This document shows positions 60,278 to 64,000 of a stretch of DNA of 64,000 bases, one piece after another (positions within the stretch are counted from its first letter, which is position 1; each line of letters begins with the position of its first letter). This DNA comes from Streptomyces musisoli. GTDB taxonomy: Bacteria; Actinomycetota; Actinomycetes; Streptomycetales; Streptomycetaceae. The translations under genes and the position numbers were made by a program. The stretch spans positions 124,001 to 188,000 of the forward strand of contig NZ_JAERRH010000006.1 of assembly GCF_016741855.1 (NCBI RefSeq), written 5' to 3'. Under the pieces are notes generated by a model that saw only the letters and a list, made by a program, of their open reading frames with translations, made no database searches and was not told the origin of the DNA.

Positions 60278-61585
60278 GATGACCTCGCAATATCTCGGTG
60301 AGGAAGGGTTTTCTCGGTGCGCGGCCGAGCGGGTGGTCGACCGGGTCGTCCCGCTGCTCCCCCGGTCTGCTCCGTCGTCCGTACGGACACGTCGCACGAC
60401 GGTCGGGCGGAGGCACGCGGGCGAGCCCGCGGGAAGCGGTGGGGAGGCTGTGGCGGTGCTCTCCGTGCGTCCTCGCGATCAGGTCACGATGCGCGGCATG
60501 GAGCGGCCACGATGCGGTGGCGCAGGTCGGCGGCGTGGGCGGTTGCCGGCCTGGACGATCGGCGTGCTGACATCACATCCTGGCCTCCGGGACGGACACA
60601 CGGCTTGCCTCGGCCGCCGGTGGAGTGCCGATGGTAATGCAAATCCCTGGATACATAAACGGTCGGGATACGGGGCGGCCGGTCCGGTGATCCAGTGGCC
60701 CAGGCGGGCCCGTCGGCCCCTTCCCTCACGTTCTCGCGCCGTCGCCGAACGTCTCCTCCACCCTTCGGGACCCGCGCCACCGCCGACGTCCGCGACGTCC
60801 CGCGCGGGCGGCGAACATATCCCCCGCCCGGCGCGCCCGCCCCGGCCGCCCACCCGCGACCCCGTCGAACAGATGTCCTGTCGGGTGGGTCTTCCGCCGA
60901 AAGCCCTCCGGCCTCACCGAAAGCCGGTGGGCGGAGCGGTACGAACAAGCCCGTTCCGACGCCCCGCGAAGCGGCCGCGGCGATGATCCACAACGTCTCC
61001 ACGAAGCGGAGCCCAGGGTCGTGAGCAGGGCGTTCTCAGCGGTGACGGCGATGACGTCCGCGTGACGACCAAGCGCCGAGCTTCGCATGCCTGAAAGCTT
61101 GAACACAAATTACACACATCCCCTCTCCAATTCCGGTTCCGATGGTCTAGATTGACCGTGCTTCAGCTGTTCGCACCTGAGGCAGCCCTTAATGATCTAT
61201 GGGTCCGGCGCTATGGAAAGGCAGCAGTCGCGTCCCCGGCGCCCGACGTGGGGGTGATCAAATTCCTGGAGCCCTGAAGGGGGCCTCGAGTGCGGGGAGC
61301 ACCAGAGGTTTCCGCGGGTTCCCGCGCACTTCGAGAGTCCGGCAGGGCATGCGTGTCACTGCCACCAGGGTGGGTTGTTCACATGGCTCCGCGAAAGCGG
61401 GATGCCATGCGCGGAGGGTGGGGGCCTTCCGCAAGGAGGCACGGCGCGGCGCGGGGGACTTCCGCAAGGAGGAACAGCGCTGCGCGGGGCCTCCCTAAGG
61501 GGGAGCAGGGCGGGGGGCGGGGGCCTTCCGCCTGGAGGAACAGTGTGAGGCGAAGACGTCGAACCACTGGAACCTGGGGGGTTCT
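60278..61585. other. 1.3-kb gene-free region upstream of the exopolysaccharide cluster
   Basis: No convincing gene lies in this 1.3-kb stretch. ORFs on both strands are shadows with Arg/Pro/Gly-rich composition. An AT-rich island at 61100-61160 (acacaaattacacacatccc) is the best candidate for a promoter, and ttgacc at 61153 could be a -35. The last part holds the 33-bp tandem repeat. Such a long leader in a compact genome suggests regulation or a long untranslated RNA. Confidence 0.5.
61420..61551 (+). repeat. Four tandem 33-bp repeats before the sugar transferase gene
   Basis: Imperfect 33-bp units start at 61420, 61453, 61486 and 61519. The core gggggccttccgcaaggagg contains a GGAGG ribosome-site-like word. 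Copies 1, 2 and 4 are closest; copy 3 has several changes. The array ends 34 bp before the GTG of the sugar transferase. Confidence 0.8.
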
Positions 61586-63064
61586 GTGCGGCAAGGGGGA
61601 GCAGTCAGCTCGTTTCCGTCGGCGCGCGAGCGTGTGGCGGACGGGACAATCAGCCATCCCACAATCGGCTGGGAACAGCGGTACCGCCGTACCGTGATCA
61701 TTAGCGATACTGTGACCACCGCCTTCGTGGTGGCGGCCATAGGCAACTTCTTCGGGGCTCGGGACGCGGCCAACTGGCACGAGAAATGGGGAATTCTCGC
61801 ATTCGGCACCGAGCTGCTGGTACTGGGGGCGCTTGCGGTGAGCCGGTCGTGGGCTCCGGCCGTTCTCGGCCAGGGCGCGGAGGAATTCCGCCGGCTCGGA
61901 CGCTCACTGTTCATGGCGACCGTCGCACTGGCACTCGGCGGAATCGCACTCACCTCGCGCAACATCAAACTCTGGATCTTCGTCGCGATTCCCGCGATCG
62001 CGCTCGTCACCATGACCGCCCGCTATCTGCTGCGCCTATGGCTGCACAAACAGCGGAAGGAAGGGCGTTGTCTGAGACCGGTGCTCGCCGCCGGAAGCCT
62101 GGCCACCGTGCGCGACCTGATCACCCGGACCCGCAAGTTCCCGCACCTCGGCTGGCGGGTGGAAGCGGTGTGCACGACGGACCTTCTCGGACTCGACGCC
62201 GGCCAACTGGACGGAGTGCCGGTCGTCGGCCCACTGGCGGACGTCGCCAAACACGTCCGCCACGACGGCTACCGCGTCGTCGCGGTCACACCCGACCCGC
62301 ACTGGTCACCTGACCGGCTGCAGCGGCTGGCCTGGAACCTCGAGAGCAGCGACGCCGAGATGGTCGTGGCCCCCGTGCTGATGGAGGTGGCCGGCCCGCG
62401 GCTGCACGTCGACGCGGTACTCGGGATCCCGCTGCTGCGGGTCAGCATGCCGACCTTCACCGGGGGCCGCCGGGTGGTCAAGGAGGTCGTCGACCGGATG
62501 GGCGCGACGCTTCTGCTGATGCTGTTCGCGCCGCTGATGGTGTTCGTCGGGCTGCTCGTGATGGTGGACAGCCGGGGTGGGCCGTTCTACAGCCAGCGCA
62601 GGGTCGGCAAGGACGGCCGCGAGTTCACCATCCTCAAGTTCCGCACCATGGTCACCGGTGCCGACAGGGCGCGTACCGCGCTGGCCGACCGCAACGAGGG
62701 CGCCGGCCCGCTCTTCAAGCTCCGCCGGGATCCGCGGGTGACCCGGGTGGGAGCGGTGCTGCGCCGGTACTCGATGGACGAGCTCCCGCAGCTGTTCAAC
62801 GTGCTCACGGGATCGATGTCGCTCGTCGGTCCGCGGCCTCCGTTACCGGAGGAATGTGCCGCGTACGACCCGGACATCCGGCGGCGGCTGCTGGTCAAGC
62901 CCGGACTCACCGGCCTGTGGCAGATCAGCGGACGCAGCGACCTGCCGTGGGAGGAGGCCGTCCGGCTGGACCTGCGGTACGTGGAGGACTGGTCGCTCGC
63001 CCTGGACACAGTGATCTTGTGGAAGACGCTGCGTGCGGTGCTCCGGGGGCAGGGGGCCTACTGA
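61586..63064 (+). CDS. Polyprenyl-phosphate sugar transferase (exopolysaccharide initiation)
   Basis: A 492-aa membrane protein of the CpsE/WcaJ type that loads the first sugar-1-phosphate onto undecaprenyl phosphate. Four hydrophobic segments occupy about residues 40-145, followed by a nucleotide-binding-like linker (about 165-290) and one more membrane helix (about 310-335). The C-terminal transferase core shows YSQRRVGKDGREFTILKFRTM, DPRVTRVGAVLRRYSMDELP and the final GLTGLWQISGRSDL. GTG 61586 has a G-run 5 nt upstream and follows the 33-bp repeats. Residue 420 uses a TTA codon. The dehydrogenase starting at 63138 is next in the cluster. Confidence 0.9.
   Translation: MRQGGAVSSFPSARERVADGTISHPTIGWEQRYRRTVIISDTVTTAFVVAAIGNFFGARDAANWHEKWGILAFGTELLVLGALAVSRSWAPAVLGQGAEEFRRLGRSLFMATVALALGGIALTSRNIKLWIFVAIPAIALVTMTARYLLRLWLHKQRKEGRCLRPVLAAGSLATVRDLITRTRKFPHLGWRVEAVCTTDLLGLDAGQLDGVPVVGPLADVAKHVRHDGYRVVAVTPDPHWSPDRLQRLAWNLESSDAEMVVAPVLMEVAGPRLHVDAVLGIPLLRVSMPTFTGGRRVVKEVVDRMGATLLLMLFAPLMVFVGLLVMVDSRGGPFYSQRRVGKDGREFTILKFRTMVTGADRARTALADRNEGAGPLFKLRRDPRVTRVGAVLRRYSMDELPQLFNVLTGSMSLVGPRPPLPEECAAYDPDIRRRLLVKPGLTGLWQISGRSDLPWEEAVRLDLRYVEDWSLALDTVILWKTLRAVLRGQGAY
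62843..62845 (+). promoter_or_regulatory. TTA codon in sugar transferase gene
   Basis: In-frame TTA for Leu420 (ccg tta ccg) inside the conserved GPRPPLPEE segment, where most homologues use CTG/CTC. Points to bldA-dependent translation. Confidence 0.85.
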
Positions 63065-63137
63065 TGCGCGGGGGCCGGCGTCCGGCCGGCGCACGCAACG
63101 CAGGCCGGCAGGGCCTGCCTGGGGGGAGGAACGGGTC

Positions 63138-64000
<863 letters not shown>

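Noticed and set aside
60126..60986. 286-aa plus-strand ORF across the Lrp promoter region
   Set aside because: It overlaps the Lrp coding region in antisense, and its downstream half is Arg/Pro-rich noise.

Overview
The window looks like Streptomyces chromosome. Base composition is very GC-rich with GC-biased third codon positions. The gene families fit: SpoIIE-type phosphatases, Ser/Thr kinases with PQQ propellers, a secreted subtilisin and thermolysin, and an EACC1/caspase pair. TTA leucine codons are rare and sit in a few genes only. No rRNA, tRNA or CRISPR array was recognised. The window opens inside one gene and closes inside another.

Layout. 0-7 kb: tail of an unrecognised gene, an F420/LLM oxidoreductase, a fatty-acid desaturase, MsrA, a secreted M19-like hydrolase with a discoidin domain and a subtilisin. 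7.2-7.5 kb: a decayed gene. 7.7-17.8 kb: two SpoIIE-family sensor phosphatases around a cyclase-family enzyme, then a coupled sugar-type ABC importer operon (ATPase, permease, lipoprotein). 18-22.3 kb: a three-gene operon of a small membrane protein, a GMC oxidoreductase and a heme enzyme resembling fatty-acid alpha-dioxygenases. 22.8-27.6 kb: a coupled EACC1 adaptor plus a 1,452-aa caspase / Hsp90-type ATPase / six-repeat protein, the strongest candidate for an uncharacterised conflict system. 27.7-30.1 kb: acyl-CoA dehydrogenase and a PadR regulator with a clear palindromic operator. 30.4-32.7 kb: a third SpoIIE phosphatase, fused to a HATPase. 32.8-37.3 kb: an operon of a FAD subunit, a fused 2Fe-2S/molybdopterin subunit and a double-ABM membrane protein. 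37.7-41.7 kb: a secreted protein with a 9-bp repeat in its signal peptide, a thermolysin-type protease and a LysR regulator.

41.7-44.5 kb is a degraded accessory segment. It holds IS701-like and IS110-like remnants, a broken host gene and an intact HEPN-like/zinc-ribbon gene. Two overlapping receptor-type Ser/Thr kinases with PQQ-like propellers follow (44.6-49.3 kb); the first carries a TTA codon.

49.7-60.3 kb holds an IMPase-family gene divergent from a LysR gene, an S41 peptidase overlapping a decayed VOC gene, small zinc-ribbon hypotheticals, an FMN reductase, a DUF3995-like membrane protein, a large indolepyruvate ferredoxin oxidoreductase and an Lrp regulator. After a 1.3-kb gap with a 33-bp tandem repeat, an exopolysaccharide-type cluster begins with a sugar transferase and a nucleotide-sugar dehydrogenase that runs off the end. 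Both of these genes carry a TTA codon, which suggests bldA-linked control.

All functions are inferred from reading motifs. No database search was run.
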